From: Pachyseris speciosa
Lineage: Eukaryota; Cnidaria; Anthozoa; Scleractinia; Pachyseridae
Assembly: GCA_016490735.1 (NCBI GenBank)
Contig: JAEMWC010000391.1
Span: forward strand, 102,501 to 166,500
Length of the DNA stretch: 64,000 nucleotides
Direction of reading: 5' to 3'
A program made the translations under genes and the position numbers. The notes under the pieces were generated by a model. It ran no database searches. It saw nothing but the letters and a program-made list of their open reading frames with translations, and was not told the DNA's origin. Positions 9,727 through 22,169 of the stretch are shown here, one piece after another. Position 1 is the first letter of the stretch; each line of letters opens with the position of its first letter.

Positions 9727-10012
9727 TAGAACGGTTTTCAATTGAGTGTCGAAAGTAATTATGGTTTTGCTTTGGTTTTGCATTGCTTCGCTCTGTGATT
9801 GGCCAAGAAAACTCGCGCCACTTTCTCAACCAATGAGAAGCAAAACCAAAACCAATCGCGACTTGCACTCGCGTATTTTTCCGCGCTTTGTACCGGCTAC
9901 ATGTTATTGCTTCGTATTCTGATTGGCTCATTGCACTGCTTACTTCTGTTGTGATTGGCTGGAGTAATTGCTTTGTTTTTGGTTTTACGACACTCAATTG
10001 AAAAGCGCTCTA
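9727..10012. mobile_element. MITE with inverted ends, 286 bp
   Basis: Ends are TAGAACGGTTTTCAATTGAG and the inverted CTCAATTGAAAAGCGCTCTA. Subterminal GGTTTTGCTTTGGTTTTG tracts and GATTGGC boxes are mirrored inside. Non-coding. Confidence 0.75.
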
Positions 10013-10489
10013 TTCCAACTTCAAGAATTGGGATTGTTAGTTAAAAACCCCGTTAACACGTTCTTCACTTAACGCATACTATTGATTTGGGAAAGCCAGA
10101 CAACGAATGACCAAATTTCGCGGAGAATGTCAAAGTGTTTATATCGAAAATGTCAAATTTCGCATTAATCTTTGAATTCATCCTTCGACTTCAGGGACGT
10201 TGGCTACTCGCTTCTGATTCGTTTATAACCAGTGGCATAAATGCATGGACGTACGTCATAGTCTGCACATGAACTTGTAAACAATTTTATTTGATTCGAA
10301 GAGCAAAGATTACTTCATCGACCTTTTGGTAATGAATTAAGAAGCCTTTAAATGATCACAAGTCACTTTTCAAACTCATTAATAATTCATGAAGAGAAAA
10401 CAAATGAAATCACTACCGTGAAGGAGGTTTGGATATGTGATCCTAATTATCATAAAATCTGGTGAACGCTTGCTTTAAACTCCACCAAG

Positions 10490-10762
10490 AATAGTCCAGT
10501 CTCGAGTTCGCCATGACCGCTGAACAAAAACACTGAGAACGCATTTGTAGAGGGTTAGCCTCGGCCTAAGGTAAAATTTTCACAAATACCGGCGGGAAGG
10601 TGCCACAAATTTGAGAATTAAACAATAGACTGACAGAGTTGTAAACAGGTAATCTTCTCGCTGGAATTTGTCAATATTTTACTTAGGTCGAGGCTAACCC
10701 TGCACAAATGCGTTCTCAGTACTTTTATTCAGCAGTCATGGCGAATTCGTAACTGGACTATT
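10490..10762. mobile_element. palindromic MITE, about 273 bp
   Basis: Arms of roughly 95 bp. The left arm has ATAGTCCAGT, TTCGCCATGAC, GAGAACGCATTTGT and GGGTTAGCCTCG; all recur in reverse complement before 10762. The centre is an A/T-rich spacer. Confidence 0.75.
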
Positions 10763-11303
10763 GTAAATGGTTTTAGCAATAATACTTGAACAATGGTCCC
10801 AAATGAAAAAAACGTTCTTCAGTACCTTGTGTCCGCTTGCATCCGTAGAGCTCCAGTCTCAAAGATATCTTCTTGAACCAAGTCATTGGACGAAAACGTA
10901 TGTAACGTGCGCTGATTGGTGGGTTTAGTCTATGATAAACAGGCGTGTTCGTGTCTTTATTGCCGTTGAAAACCTAGACCAGTCAACGAAAAGTATGTAA
11001 AATTTCATTATTTATTTGCACATTGCCTCATAGCCAAATTGTAATTAGAGTAGCTAGAATCCCTTCCGTGTAAATCATAGACTATTCAGCCCGAGGGAGT
11101 CTTTAAGGTATGAAGGTAGGTCTCCTTGAACCCTTTTATAAGAAATTACACTTTAATTTTGTATCTTTGTAAAGGGAAGCCATTTCAAAATGTTAAAGAG
11201 TGAGACAGTGATCCAGCGCTTAAAATTACTGCAGTTTTAGAACTCTTTCTAGACTTTCTTTGCCGCAAGCAGTCCGTATAACGATTGCCTTTCAAGTAAG
11301 ACC

Positions 11304-11566
11304 TTAAAGGCACATTATCACCCTTGATCCAACGCGGTCGTTTATTTTTGTTTGAAATCGCACCATTGTTAAATAATGCCTCTGAATGGCTAATTATTTT
11401 TATCGGGCTTTCTGGTTCATGGCGCCGAGTTGTCGCTTGTTAAGGGTTTGGCAAAGCAAATGGCTACAACTTCAACTTGCATATTTCTTCATATTTCTTC
11501 ATTAAAACCGTGAACAATCCGTTCACAGGTCGCGGCCCATTGTCAAGGGTGATAATGGGCCTTTAA
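11304..11566. mobile_element. TTAA-bordered palindromic element, complete copy
   Basis: Starts TTAAAGGCACATTATCACCC and ends with the inverted GGGTGATAATGGGCCTTTAA. Interior phrases (GAAATCGCACCATTG, CATATTTCTTCATATTTC, GTGAACAATCCGTTCAC) recur inverted at 12302-12811. The TTAA borders recall piggyBac-type target choice, but the terminal bases are not the usual CCY. Confidence 0.65.
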
Positions 11567-12301
11567 GTCAAAAGAGTCAGTGTGGCAGTAGTCGGTTGCG
11601 GTAACTTCGCAGCGTTGTTTTATATCAAAGTGAGTTTCAACGAGGATTTACAGATACTCGTTGTTCAAGTTTGGTGCTTTTTACCTCGGAGCTTTCAAGA
11701 ATTCGCTGAGCTTGTTGGAGCCGACTTACTGCGATTTGGAAACTAATTTGATGGCGAATATTAAAAATTTTACTTGGCTGGACAACTGTTTTCCGCATGT
11801 TTGATGTTTTACCTCAAGGTCAGTTTGTGTGATGGGTTCTGGCGGTTTTGGTCAACCTTTTAGTGTTTTTAATTCGATTTGTCGCTATGTCTCTTTATCG
11901 ACTTCCATTTTTATGCCCCATCGGGCATTTTAGCTGCACTTTCAGTTTGCAGCTTGCCTAAACTGCGTGAAAATTAATTTCTCTTTCTCGCCGAGATGTC
12001 CGTAATCGATAAGGACTACACCGCTTTTGTTTCCTCCCGTGTTTTAATTCGAGAACCAAAGTATTCTTCCTTTTGTCAAGCCGCATGATTGACTGTATTT
12101 TTAACACAATATAAAGCGAAAGGACAGGATAATTGAATGAGAACGTACGAGTATTTTTCTTACTGCAAATTAGAAACCACTACCCGACAACATGAGCTGC
12201 CGACAATAAATGTTTTCTTGTGGATATTTATCACCATTCTCGCCACATAATCAGCGAGTTTTATCAATAACGGATCGTGCAATAGTTTGCTGTTTTGATT
12301 T

Positions 12302-12811
12302 TAGATCTGTGAACGGATTGTTCACGGTTTTAATGAAGAAATATGAAGAAATATGCAAGTTGAATTTGTAGCCATTTGCTCTGCCAAATCGGGCCAAGCA
12401 GCAACTCGGATAAAAATAATTGACCAATCAGAGGCATCATTTCATGAAAAACAGCTTTAGTTATAGCGGAGCAGTTCTCTGGAACAGCCTACCCTGTGAT
12501 GTGAGAGAAGCTAAATCTCTAAGTCAATTTAAACGATTAGTTAATCTTCATTTTTAATCTTAGAGTATACACGGCATTCATGAAAAACAGGTTTTAGATA
12601 GATTAGACGTAGTTAGTTTTTGCATTTTGTTTAGGATAGTTAGGTTATTTCTAATTTTTATACTCCTGATGGATTTTACCGTGTTTAAATAAAGAACTAT
12701 TCTATTCTATTCTATTCTATTCTATCATTTAACAATGGTGCGATTTCAAAAAAAAAAACAAACAAACAAACAAACGACCGCGTTGGATCAAGGGTGATAA
12801 TGGGCCTTTAA
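12302..12811. mobile_element. second, inverted and truncated copy of the TTAA-bordered element
   Basis: Reads as the reverse complement of 11304-11566 and ends GGGTGATAATGGGCCTTTAA. One end is missing beyond GATCTGTGAACGG, and the copy is split by a LINE tail at 12443-12723. A third stub of the same terminus lies at 13016-13042. Confidence 0.65.
12443..12723 (+). mobile_element. LINE 3' end (non-LTR retrotransposon fragment)
   Basis: The 5' part encodes a reverse-transcriptase C-terminal phrase, SYSGAVLWNSLPCDVREA, then SLSQFKRLVN and a stop. The 3' end is an (ATTCT)n tail. It is flanked by the 7-bp duplication ATCATTT (12436-12442 and 12724-12730) and sits inside the TTAA-bordered element, giving clear relative ages. 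The wording is typical of CR1/L2-type LINEs in invertebrates. Confidence 0.75.
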
Positions 12812-13352
12812 CACGGGCCAAAATTTACATACATACAGATTGTTCCAAAAATAATACAAGGAAAATGAAGAAGAATAAACAGAGAACATATTTACGGCCA
12901 TAAATTTGGAGATTTGTTCACGGTGCGATAAAACAAGAGTGATAAAACAAGGGCTTCGAAGTCTGAGTAATTTCGCGTTACGCGAAATTCCAGAATAAAG
13001 GGTCGCGGCGCGCGATGCATCAAGGGTGATAATGGGCCTTTAACCATACTGTTATTCTTTGTTGGAAAGGCGAACTACCTTTCGTATCTTTCACGATCGA
13101 GATACCCATGTTCTGTGAAAGTTTGTTAGATATACATATGTTGTCCACGGGGTGTGAGAAGGAAAACAATTAACTTGTTAAAGCACAATCTATATTGCTG
13201 AACTTTGCTCCATAATTCCTGGGTGATTCTCTGTAAATCTAAGGTAAGAGAAGTCCACCAGCTCCCGAAAGCAATCAGTTTCTCCTCTTCCCCTCCCCCA
13301 CAGACCGATTCCCCCCTCCCCAGGAGTGACTTTTTTACTTAGCATACTTTAC

Positions 13353-13695
13353 CTTGTCGTTGTTATTTCCCTGTTCCCTGTAGTATCGAAAGTTGGCTTT
13401 ACTGTTACTGTACTGCAGTTTGTACGTGATTACCATCTGCCTTAACGCCGGATGGTCTTTACCTTGTGTTGCTACTCGTGTTACCATGGCTTTATTCTGA
13501 CCCAGGTCAATCAGAAGCCACTCGTTAACAAGTGTCTCACTATAGCTGTACAGGATCCTCCTTTAACTGCTCCACCTGGTTTTTTCAAGTTTAACCTTGC
13601 AAAGTGGGCAGCTTCATTGCTATTCGCTTGCGAAGAGGCTCTTATCTGTCCGTCAGATATGGCACCACTCTCCATGCCAAGGGCGGCTGCACATT
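13353..13695 (-). pseudogene. discoidin (F5/8 type C) domain exon with a -1 frameshift
   Basis: Acceptor GATGTCGCAG at 13696 and donor GTAAAG at 13352 bound a 343-nt exon. It opens CAAALGMESGAISDGQI and AHFARLNLKKPGG, the typical discoidin start. After about 13548 the frame changes to NEWLLIDLGQNKAM, then VITYKLQYSNSKANFRYY. Length 343 is one short of the 344 expected for a phase 1-in, phase 0-out exon, which agrees with a single-base deletion. Discoidin domains bind carbohydrates or lipids in secreted and membrane proteins. No other exons of this gene were identified. Confidence 0.7.
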
Positions 13696-14789
13696 CTGCG
13701 ACATCGAAAGACAATCTTTAATGTGAATGCCTTGCACTGTACTCACATCTGGGACAAATGATTGAAATTAAGCATAAAATGGAGAAGCCCCAACAGGCAG
13801 GATGCAAACCAGGTGGCTGTTTTATAAGGTGGGCGAAGGGTTGATTTAGGGAAAACCTATAAAAAAAACTCCAGCTAATGGTTGAAGAAAGAGTTGAACC
13901 TGCGACTTGTAGATCACAATTCCGGCATTCTGACAACTTGATCTCGCTGCTACCCTTATTTCTGATTGTAGCTGCTGATCCAACACTGTACTCCATTTTT
14001 AAAGGTTGTCAATATTTAGTCCAGCTAAAGTGCCTTCAATGTGTTCTATAGCACGTTTATAAAATAGGTAAAGTTTGTAATGTAGCTTAGTTACCTTGTT
14101 CTGCACTTGCATTGCAATGAAGCCAGCCTTCCCAAACAAGAAAGAGGTACAAACAGGACCAAACGAAGACGGGTTCCTCCATTTTCAGTTCACATCACAG
14201 GACCGTGTCAGAGTTAACAGCAATTCTTGGGACAGCAAGTGAGAATCATCACAGTTTGTCAAACAGATGTTGAAGAAATACTCCAGTTGTTGAGATGGTG
14301 CGATCCTTTACAGAGATCTATAGATAGTGATTTTTAGCAAAATGGCACCATAAACTCCTTTGCTTCCCCTTAGAGTCAACTCCTTTCAAGCCCTTTCCTC
14401 TATCTCGGCATCAATTTTTAGATCACTTTCGGCGGTAATGATGAGATTCTTAATGGGCCTCAAACAATTCTTACCTTACTCATTCATGGCTGCAGGACCT
14501 CTTTCCGTGAGCCAGAACATATGTTTCGAATCTATAATGGCTAGTTTACCAAGTTTGAAATAAAACTAGTAAGGTTTCTTCCACCTAGCTGAGAACTTAA
14601 TTACACCCTGTTGGATTGAGCCCTTAATTAACCAGTCTCCGTAGGAAATCTATTTGTTTATCACTGTCTCAATTGAAATTCAAGTTAATTACGGTAATTT
14701 CCAAAGGCTTTGCAAACGCCAAAAAAAATGAGATAACGTTTGATTTATTGTACTCCAAAAAGAAAAATACCTTTCGCTTGTTAAGGAAT

Positions 14790-15062
14790 TTCAAGGCGGT
14801 GAGAACACTCGCCTTCCACAAATGTGGCCCGGATTCGATTCCCGGACTCGGCGTCATAAGTGGGCTGAGTTTGTTGGTTCTCTACTCTGCTCCGAGAGGT
14901 TTTTCTCCGGGTACTCCGGTTTTCCTCTCTCCTCAAAACCAACACTTCTAAATTGCAATTCGATCCGGAAGCTCGAACGTTTAATACATGAGCCCCCGGC
15001 TCGGGAGATTGGTCAACCACTCCTCACGCTATCGAGCTTAAATAAATTGATTTGATTTGATT
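14790..15062 (+). mobile_element. tRNA-derived SINE, family 1 copy 2
   Basis: Head (GCGGTGAGAACAC, GATTCGATTCCCGG), body (CTCCGAGAGGTTTTTCTCCG) and an extra 3' part (CCCGGCTCGGGAGATTGGTC) ending in a (TTTGA)n-like tail near 15040-15062. It is the longest of the three family 1 copies. Confidence 0.85.
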
Positions 15063-16070
15063 TTTTGTCATCCAACAACGAAAATGTAATAATGAAAATA
15101 AAATAAGAAATGCGTTTTACATTATTTTGCGAAACAATCCCTTTTGTACCCTTCGTTGGAAAGTTGCCGTAAGCAAGATGAAATTTGACAAGAGCGAAGG
15201 GTCCCATGGTTTTTGATAGCACTGTGCTTGAGGTAGCGTCTGGCAAAGGTTTATTTAAGTTAAGAGTTAGAAGGTTTTGCTAAATGTTAAACAACACGAC
15301 TCGCGTTTGATTCAAATAATAATTAGTAACGTGATTTTTGCTAAGATGATTATTGTATGGGGAAATATTCTTGTTGGAAAGAAAATTACAAGTTCAATTT
15401 GGTACCAAGTGGACGAAATAAGTTTTAAGGATAACCAAACGTGATCTTAAACTTCACTGAAATCGTAGAAGATCGCGGAAATCTTTTCTAAAGAGTTGCA
15501 GTGGAATATAAGACCCAACGACAACTTTGCCTTTTCTGATATTCACCTAGCTTCTGAATTAAGTTTTGAAAGGCTACTAAGACCTCTATATAAGTTAATT
15601 TCATTATTCTATAGGCTTTCCCGGACTTGCGGTATTAAATTGATATTCGTCTAAATAGCTTACGTTGTTAAAATGGTTTCGGCAACCTCGATTTGTAGCT
15701 GTACTTCAGTGAAGACGCACGTTGTATACGTTGTTTCAAAACTGTTTTTTTTTTTGTTTGTTTGCTTGTTCTATACTCCAAAGCTGGCAAGAGAAAGGTG
15801 CTACACACTTTATATTCAATTTGTTGTTGCAGCCTGACACTACAGATATTGACAATAAAACGACTTCTTGAAACAGTAATACTTCTAACTGCTGTTTCTT
15901 GTTAATTATGAATCAAGTAATCTCAATAAGTCTTTTAAATAATTTGAATCACAAAGGACCAAATAAACGCCGCTTGGCAATTTCAAGAAAATAACGGACC
16001 CCAAGTTTTTCTTTTGATTTCCTCTTGTCCGTTCCTTCAGAGTGAATCTGTCTGCAATTAGTATAAATCT
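15063..16070. other. intergenic, no gene seen
   Basis: A/T-rich DNA without recognisable exons or repeats beyond a poly-T/GTTT tract near 15745-15770. Confidence 0.5.
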
Positions 16071-16079
16071 ACTAGCGTT

Positions 16080-16350
16080 CTATCACGAATGCCGTTCTCT
16101 GATTGGCTACGCTACTCGCTATCTATTCTGTGATAGCGGATAGTGAGTAGCGGTTGTCGCTGAACAAACTGGCGGCCACTTCTTCACGTTTTCAAAGTGT
16201 CTGCGAGGAGGATTTAGATAATTTACTTGTTTAGTTTTGAATGACTAGAAGATTTATACTAAAACAATTAGATTATATTCGCTCTCGATTTCTATGCGTG
16301 ATAGCTGATTCGGGCTGCGCCCTCATCAGCTATCACGCGATAGAAATCTC
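16080..16350. repeat. region with two hairpins (probable MITE remnant)
   Basis: Hairpin 1 pairs CGCTACTCGCTATC with GATAGTGAGTAGCG around 16110-16155. Hairpin 2 pairs CTCGATTTCTAT and GCGTGATAGCTGAT with their complements at about 16283-16353 around a short loop. A GATTGGCTACG box is present. No clear outer ends. Confidence 0.5.
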
Positions 16351-16524
16351 GAGCTCATAATCTTATTGTTAATAAGATTTCTGAAACAACATTTGATTTT
16401 GGGATAACGGTTGTTCTCCTGGAAAGCGAGAAAGCAGGAGATTCGGAAAGACCACAATGAATGGTTCAACACATTAGATTTCCAATCGACTCCAACTAAC
16501 AAGTTAAAATGGTATTTCACTTAC

Positions 16525-16899
16525 TGTGACTGTTGACTGCGATTTTGTCTGTGGGTCACGATAAATCTCAGTTTGCAGCTGGTACGTCGTATCTCTATGA
16601 CCAGCTAGTTTAACTGGTTGTCTGCAGTGAAAAGAACATATCCTGACATATGCTGTGGAACATTCAAGTCGTAATGGACTTATGCACGTGAGGTCATCGC
16701 CGCCTAGAGATTGGTTGCATAAGTTCTTTTGACAGGTTGCTATTATAGGAGACACAAATGCCAATGTCAATGGTCGGTCGAACAAATAAAAGGAGCCGAC
16801 TGAGAGATCTTTTGTTTGCATGCTTGTCCACCAACATGGCGGCGATGAGTGAAACCTCCCAAACCTTGACCATACAGTGCTGGTTGACTGGCAGTCCAA
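16525..16899 (-). CDS. candidate Cys-containing exon, uncertain
   Basis: An open minus frame ends at a strong donor (ACA, then GTAAGT at 16524). The last 80 codons contain CQKNLCNQS, CISPLRLEC and VRICSFHC, then HRDTTYQLQTEIYRDPQ, which looks more protein-like than background. I do not recognise a family, the 5' boundary is unclear, and no matching downstream exon was found. Confidence 0.25.
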
Positions 16900-17407
16900 A
16901 AGGGACTCACATCTTAGTCTTTTAGTCTTCGTACTCTTTCGACACTGTATTCTTTGGTAAAATTATGGCAATACAATTTTCAGTTCTATCTTTCAGCATC
17001 TTCAATTGTACCCTATGTTGAATTAATAATTTATCTTTTTTTCATTCATTCAATACGACATGCAACTCAAGAGGCTAGAAAAGGGAATTAAACTAGTTGT
17101 AATTGTGGATCAGGAATGCGTTCGAGTATCTATTGCTGTGGTAGTCTGATGTCATAATACTGAAATCGATTACAGGTTTTAACATGACGTGACTCAAAGT
17201 GGGTTGTGATCGGTTATGTGCTTCCTTTTCGGCTGGTATTTAGCTAAGGTTCGGTAATATTTCAGATCTTGCCATGAAAAAACAATATTGAAGTGTAAAC
17301 AAGGTTTTGGTTCTTATTTTCTGCAAATATATTTTTTATTTACGATATATCATTCATGACGTAATCGTGCGAATATTGAGCTGCTGTATATGCGCTATAT
17401 AAAACTG

Positions 17408-17468
<61 letters not shown>
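17408..17468 (+). repeat. (ATT)n microsatellite
   Basis: About 20 units of ATT. The poly-Ile frame across it is an artefact. Confidence 0.95.
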
Positions 17469-17469
<1 letters not shown>

Positions 17470-17470
<1 letters not shown>

Positions 17471-19240
17471 ACTCAGCCAGCGTGCTTGATACGAGATATG
17501 TTCAGCATCTTATGTCACAAAAGCAATTATGTTCTAATAGGGCACCTTGATTTGTTTCCTTCAACAGTTAGGGAAAATTATGTAAACGATCCCAACATTG
17601 GTTGAATGTGCTCTCTAAATTGTACAACACAAACAGTGCTTGATTTTACGGGAAGTAAGATCCAACGTGTCACGCGCCGGCGCCATAGGGTCTAGCTGGT
17701 TACCGTAGATCATTTCACTTGGAAATCGGTTTTTAAAAATATATTTTCGGTCTGCAAAGGCCATGTGAAACGCTTTACTTTGCCGTTTAGGTCGACCCAA
17801 ATTAGTGATGTTCGCCTGTTGAGTCAAACGTCGACCTTCAAAACACGTAAATAAACAGATGAGTGAGGCTGAAGTCATGATATCATTTATGACGTAATTC
17901 AAGATCGCGCAGAAATGGTACACGAACGACGAAAAATCTCACCACTTAGTATCGCAGGGACCCAAAATACGTTGCGTTCTCCTAACGTCGAACGCAAATA
18001 GTTTGTATTGGCATAGTTTTAGCTGAAAATACAAAGTATTTCGAAAGAGTATAAAAACCTAGAGTGTAATCCTTATTCACGAAGCTAATTAATATGCTTT
18101 TGGTCTTGTGTTATCCTTATACACTGTACATAACTTAACGTCAGAGTCCGGGGGAGGGGGGGAGGGGGTCAAAACCCTTCAATACCTCTTTCACAAACAT
18201 AATTGCCGAAAGATTTTTTTAAAAAAAAAAGTAGATTATATTGTTCGAAACCTTCTCGCTAGCAACACAAGCATGTTTATCTTTCCTGCACTTGCGTTTC
18301 TTATTAACTCTTAACCTAGTCACGAAACGAAAAACAAAGAAAGCATCCTTTTAATAACGGCGTTGCAAGCGGTTTTGAATCGCTTTATGCGAAACACTGA
18401 ACAAACGTCAACAGCTAGTGAGACACATAAGATCCTTTTTTTTTTTTCGATTCTTCTTTAGTTAACTTTTAAAGTTGTATGTATCTATTTGTAATTCTGT
18501 TATTTAACGAATAAATTCTATTTCGCCATGTCTGTCCACTCTGATAACGCATGGATGGCATCCTAGAACAAAGACGTACGCATCGAGCCGAAGGCGAGTA
18601 GTGTAACTGAAGTTCTCTCCACGTTTTCAAGTCCTCCGTGCCTTATCAGACTATAGCGTATTGCCAAATGGAATCTATTCGTTTTATATCGTTTTTTATT
18701 TACTTTTTATCAACTTCGGCTCGTGACGTCATTCGTTCGTCCGGTTCGTTCATGGCAAGCCACTATAGACCAATCAAAACACGAGCTTTACGCTTTACGC
18801 TTTACGCTTTACGCGCACGATGATTTTCTGACATTTGCCGGTGATTGTCGATTTCCGCTGACCCGGCTCTTCAGAAGGAGCGTCCCCTATATTTTCATTT
18901 TCCGGGTTAGCTGCCTGTAACTAGCCCACTCTAGCCCAATTTGTTTATTTTACTCATTACTGTTCCGCTTCATTTAAGTCGAAGCAAATTGTCATTTACT
19001 TTTTGTAAGTCACAAAATCACTCAAAACTAAGTCAAAATGGGAACAAATTTAAAGCCAACATTTATCTGACTTTCATGTACAGCAATTGCAGAAGTAGTT
19101 ATACACAAAGCACATGTTTTGGCTATGTGATTCTTTGAGTTTTCAGCGCCTTTAATAATTGTTCCTCACGACACGACTTTCAACTGAGGGTGTTTTGCAG
19201 TTTTTTTGCACCTTTAAATTTTCTTAGTGTGGTGCAAAGA
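17470..19240. other. intergenic, no gene seen
   Basis: Only short frames. Small features are a G-rich tract at 18149-18170, an A-run at 18218-18230, and four CTTTACG units at 18786-18813. Confidence 0.5.
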
Positions 19241-19246
19241 CTATTT

Positions 19247-19449
19247 AGAGGCCCTGCCGGGGTAAATTCCGACAAGCGACATGGCCTAAAAAGTAGCGGC
19301 AGCACAGAAAATGAAACCCCGACAGGCGACATCATTCCCGGCAAAATTTCGACAGTGGCATCAAGGCCGAGAATTAGAGATTTAAACACCGACACGGGAG
19401 ATTTTAAAATTCAGACAAGCGACACGGGACCCTCCCCTGCAGGGCCTCT
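19247..19449. mobile_element. small TIR element, 203 bp
   Basis: Ends AGAGGCCCTGC and inverted GCAGGGCCTCT are flanked by ATTT on both sides (19243-19246, 19450-19453). The interior has repeated CGACA(A/G)GCGACA phrases. A through-running plus frame of 119 codons is not supported by any domain. Confidence 0.7.
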
Positions 19450-19716
19450 ATTTACTATTTCACAAATTAGTCTATCTGCGTTTTATTTTTTGTTTTGTTT
19501 CCATATAAATCATCAAATTTTCTTACGTTTAAGCCAAACCTTGTCATGAAAATAATACGGTTGGTCTTTAATTTTCCGTGGCAGCTTGGTGGTTGGACTA
19601 ATTTAACGAGTATTTACTGTAATACGTTCCCGTATGTTAAATTTCTTTCTTACAGGAAAAATATATATACGACGTTAAAGAGGAAATTAAAGTGACTAAA
19701 GTTTATGTCTGACTTA

Positions 19717-22112
19717 TTAACAGGTTTCCATGTTTTGATAACCAATGGCTGCTGGGTTTACTGGTCTTTCGACATAAAACTGTCGCACCAGGCAGATAAG
19801 GTCCTCGTAATTTCCCTCTTCCTTTTCGGTTTCTGAGTTACTTTTTGACGTTTTATTAACAGGGAGTTTCTCCTCTTTTCTACTGTCTTTATGATCATTC
19901 TGCTGAAGTTTTGCAGATTGTGTATCGTCCTCTGCATCCCTACAAAAGCAAGGAAACAAATGGAGTTTATTTGATACAGCCACATGGTAGCTTACGGAGG
20001 ATTTCCTATATTTGTTTAAATAAGAAAAGATTGGCCTCTTCGAATTCTTGCCACAATAATGTTTATCGAAGTTTTCCTTTTTTCCTTTTAGTTATCTTGG
20101 AGGCACTCCGAATCTCATTCGTCTCTGCTCAGGACCAAGAGGGAATTCGTCCATGTCTGCATGGCTGGATAACTCAGCAACAGCACTTTCTACGGGCGGT
20201 AGAGGACAAAGTGCTGCCTTAATGTAATGACATCTGCTAATGATAAACCGTGGGTCCCGTCTCACAATACTTGTTCCTAATAATCTGTGGGACGTTACAG
20301 AACCCATGCGAAACGAGTAGGGGACGTAGTCCCCGGTGTGGTAGTCTGTCACTGCCAGCATGTGGTCTGCCTGGCTGAATTAGCTTGAAAGGCTTCTTAG
20401 CAAATGAGAGAGCAATACATACACAGCAGGAAGTCAGACTGTTTGCTAGCTGAAACCCCTTACTCAATTACTCAAATATAGAACGAAGGAAACTGGCAAG
20501 ATGCCCTCGTGTTGTTGATGTATTGGTATTGGTATCGGTATTGGTATTGGTATTGGTATTGGTATTTGTACTGGTACTGGTATTGATATTGGTACTGGTA
20601 TTGGTCTTGGTATTGGTACCCGGCTTTGGGATCTCGGGTACAGCCTGGTGCACCTTGTAGAGCACAATGCAGCAGATCCATTGGAAAGTAGGGCTCGAAA
20701 GTCAATGTAAAATTTCCTGCTTATCGCTACGCCTCTTAAGATTTTTCTCGAGGGGAAAAATTATTTCAGGAAACATCCATGCGCTGTTAAACATCAATTT
20801 TATCCGCCTGTGCATACACGAAGCATATGCAGATTGTAAGGTTGCCACTAGCGATACGAGCACACGTGAAAGTTTTAAGAGCTTTAAATTGGTTGTTTGG
20901 TTACATTACCCAACCAGGTCTTAGCTGCAGGGCAAAATGGACCTTTGAGACCAACGCGGTACTTGTTGTAATATTAGTTGAAACAAACTTACGTTTCTCT
21001 CTTCATCTGTGATGCTCTGTGTAAATTTGCTTGATCTATGTACTTGTCCTCGTTAGTATCTGAAAATAAAATAATACGCGAGCATTAAAATTGGCTGCTA
21101 AGAATTCATGTAGCGGGCTTCTAATGCAGCAAATTTTTGATACACGTTGTTACGTAGAAACCTTTCTCATAGCATGAGAAGACGGTGCAATATGACTGTT
21201 ATGAATTCATCTAGCATAGCTGCCATATAGTTAAATGATCGCGATATTGCTTTGATTAAATCTCACGACATAATTGAATTAATTCATCTGCCTAGTGTTT
21301 CCATGGACAGATCTATAGAGCCGTAGACTTTTTTTGTTTATTAGAAAATTGTTGGTAGCTCGCTCTGAAAAATACACCAGCTGTTTGATTCTATGAGTTC
21401 AACGATAATATATCACATACTTAATTGTCATGCCATAAAATATTGTCATTTCCACTGGCACATTTAGGGGATGAATTAAATAAATTAAAGGAAATATTAG
21501 GGCGCTTAGGAGAAATAAACATGGAACAGTCGATCGCGTGGGCAGGATATTTTAACATGCGTTTAGACACTGCGATCAAGATCAAGTGTTCGAAAAGCCC
21601 ACATTTTCAGCAGGTAAATCAACAGAGGTTCAAACAGTATTGACACAGTAGACTACTGTTTGTAACATTGAAACAGCAAACTTGTTCAAATATCGGTAAC
21701 GCGTTGAAAACAATATGTTCGTCCGCTTACCTCGAAGGCAAGAGCACCTACACAGTTTTTTTCATTTATATTTCTACCCAAATAATGGTTAAAACGAAAA
21801 TACATGCTAGCATGACAGGTGAAATTTCATCGCCAGAGTAAACATTCATGGTTCGCAAACGTACAAAAATGGCTTTCTTTGGAAAGATAAATATGGCTTG
21901 CAAGCGGAAATATAGAGATAAAAATTGTTACCTTTTGTAGAGACACGTTCAGAGATGTCCTGAAAAGGTAAAGTATATTTTTCCGTATTTAACTTTGACG
22001 CGTTTCGGTGATTATCCAGCTCGCCCTTCGAGCTAATACTCTCGATATCTATTAAGCTATTACACGCCGCTTCCAAACTTCCTCTCGTGTCATCACCACA
22101 TTCTACGGCCAT
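19717..22112 (-). CDS. small acidic protein of unknown function, three exons
   Basis: Three exons fit by splice signal and phase: 21932-22112 (start ATG, donor GTAACA, phase 1), 20993-21059 (acceptor TTTTCAG, donor GTAAGT) and 19717-19939 (acceptor TTTTGTAG, stop TAA). The total is 471 nt, 156 residues. The product starts MAVECGDDTRGSLEAACNS, has no signal peptide, is rich in Asp, Glu, Lys and Ser in the middle, and ends with NYEDLICLVRQFYVERP and IGYQNMETC. The YEDL and GYQNM tyrosine motifs are the only functional hints. The first exon is open upstream to an acceptor at 22167 (TTATAG), which would add a hydrophobic FGGFHFLHIIVMAV segment, so this could instead be the cytoplasmic end of a membrane protein. 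I do not recognise the family. Confidence 0.5.
20150..20355 (+). mobile_element. SINE family 2, plus-strand copy
   Basis: Contains GATAAACCGTGGGTCCCGTC, GGGACGTTACAG and CCCGGTGTGGTAG, shared with 5130-5490 and 9395-9548. The head is not recognisable. It lies in the intron between exons 2 and 3 of the small acidic protein gene. Confidence 0.6.
20515..20625 (+). repeat. (TATTGG)n hexamer repeat
   Basis: About 17 units of TATTGG with a few substitutions (TATCGG, TACTGG). The alternating Asn-Thr frame is an artefact. Confidence 0.9.
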
Positions 22113-22169
22113 AACAATGATGTGCAAGAAATGAAAGCCTCCAAAATCAAAACCAGTGGTAAATTCCTA

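Noticed and set aside
13880..13955. tRNA-like segment on the minus strand with GGTTCAACTC.
   Set aside because: Only box B is recognisable; no cloverleaf and no second copy to define a SINE.
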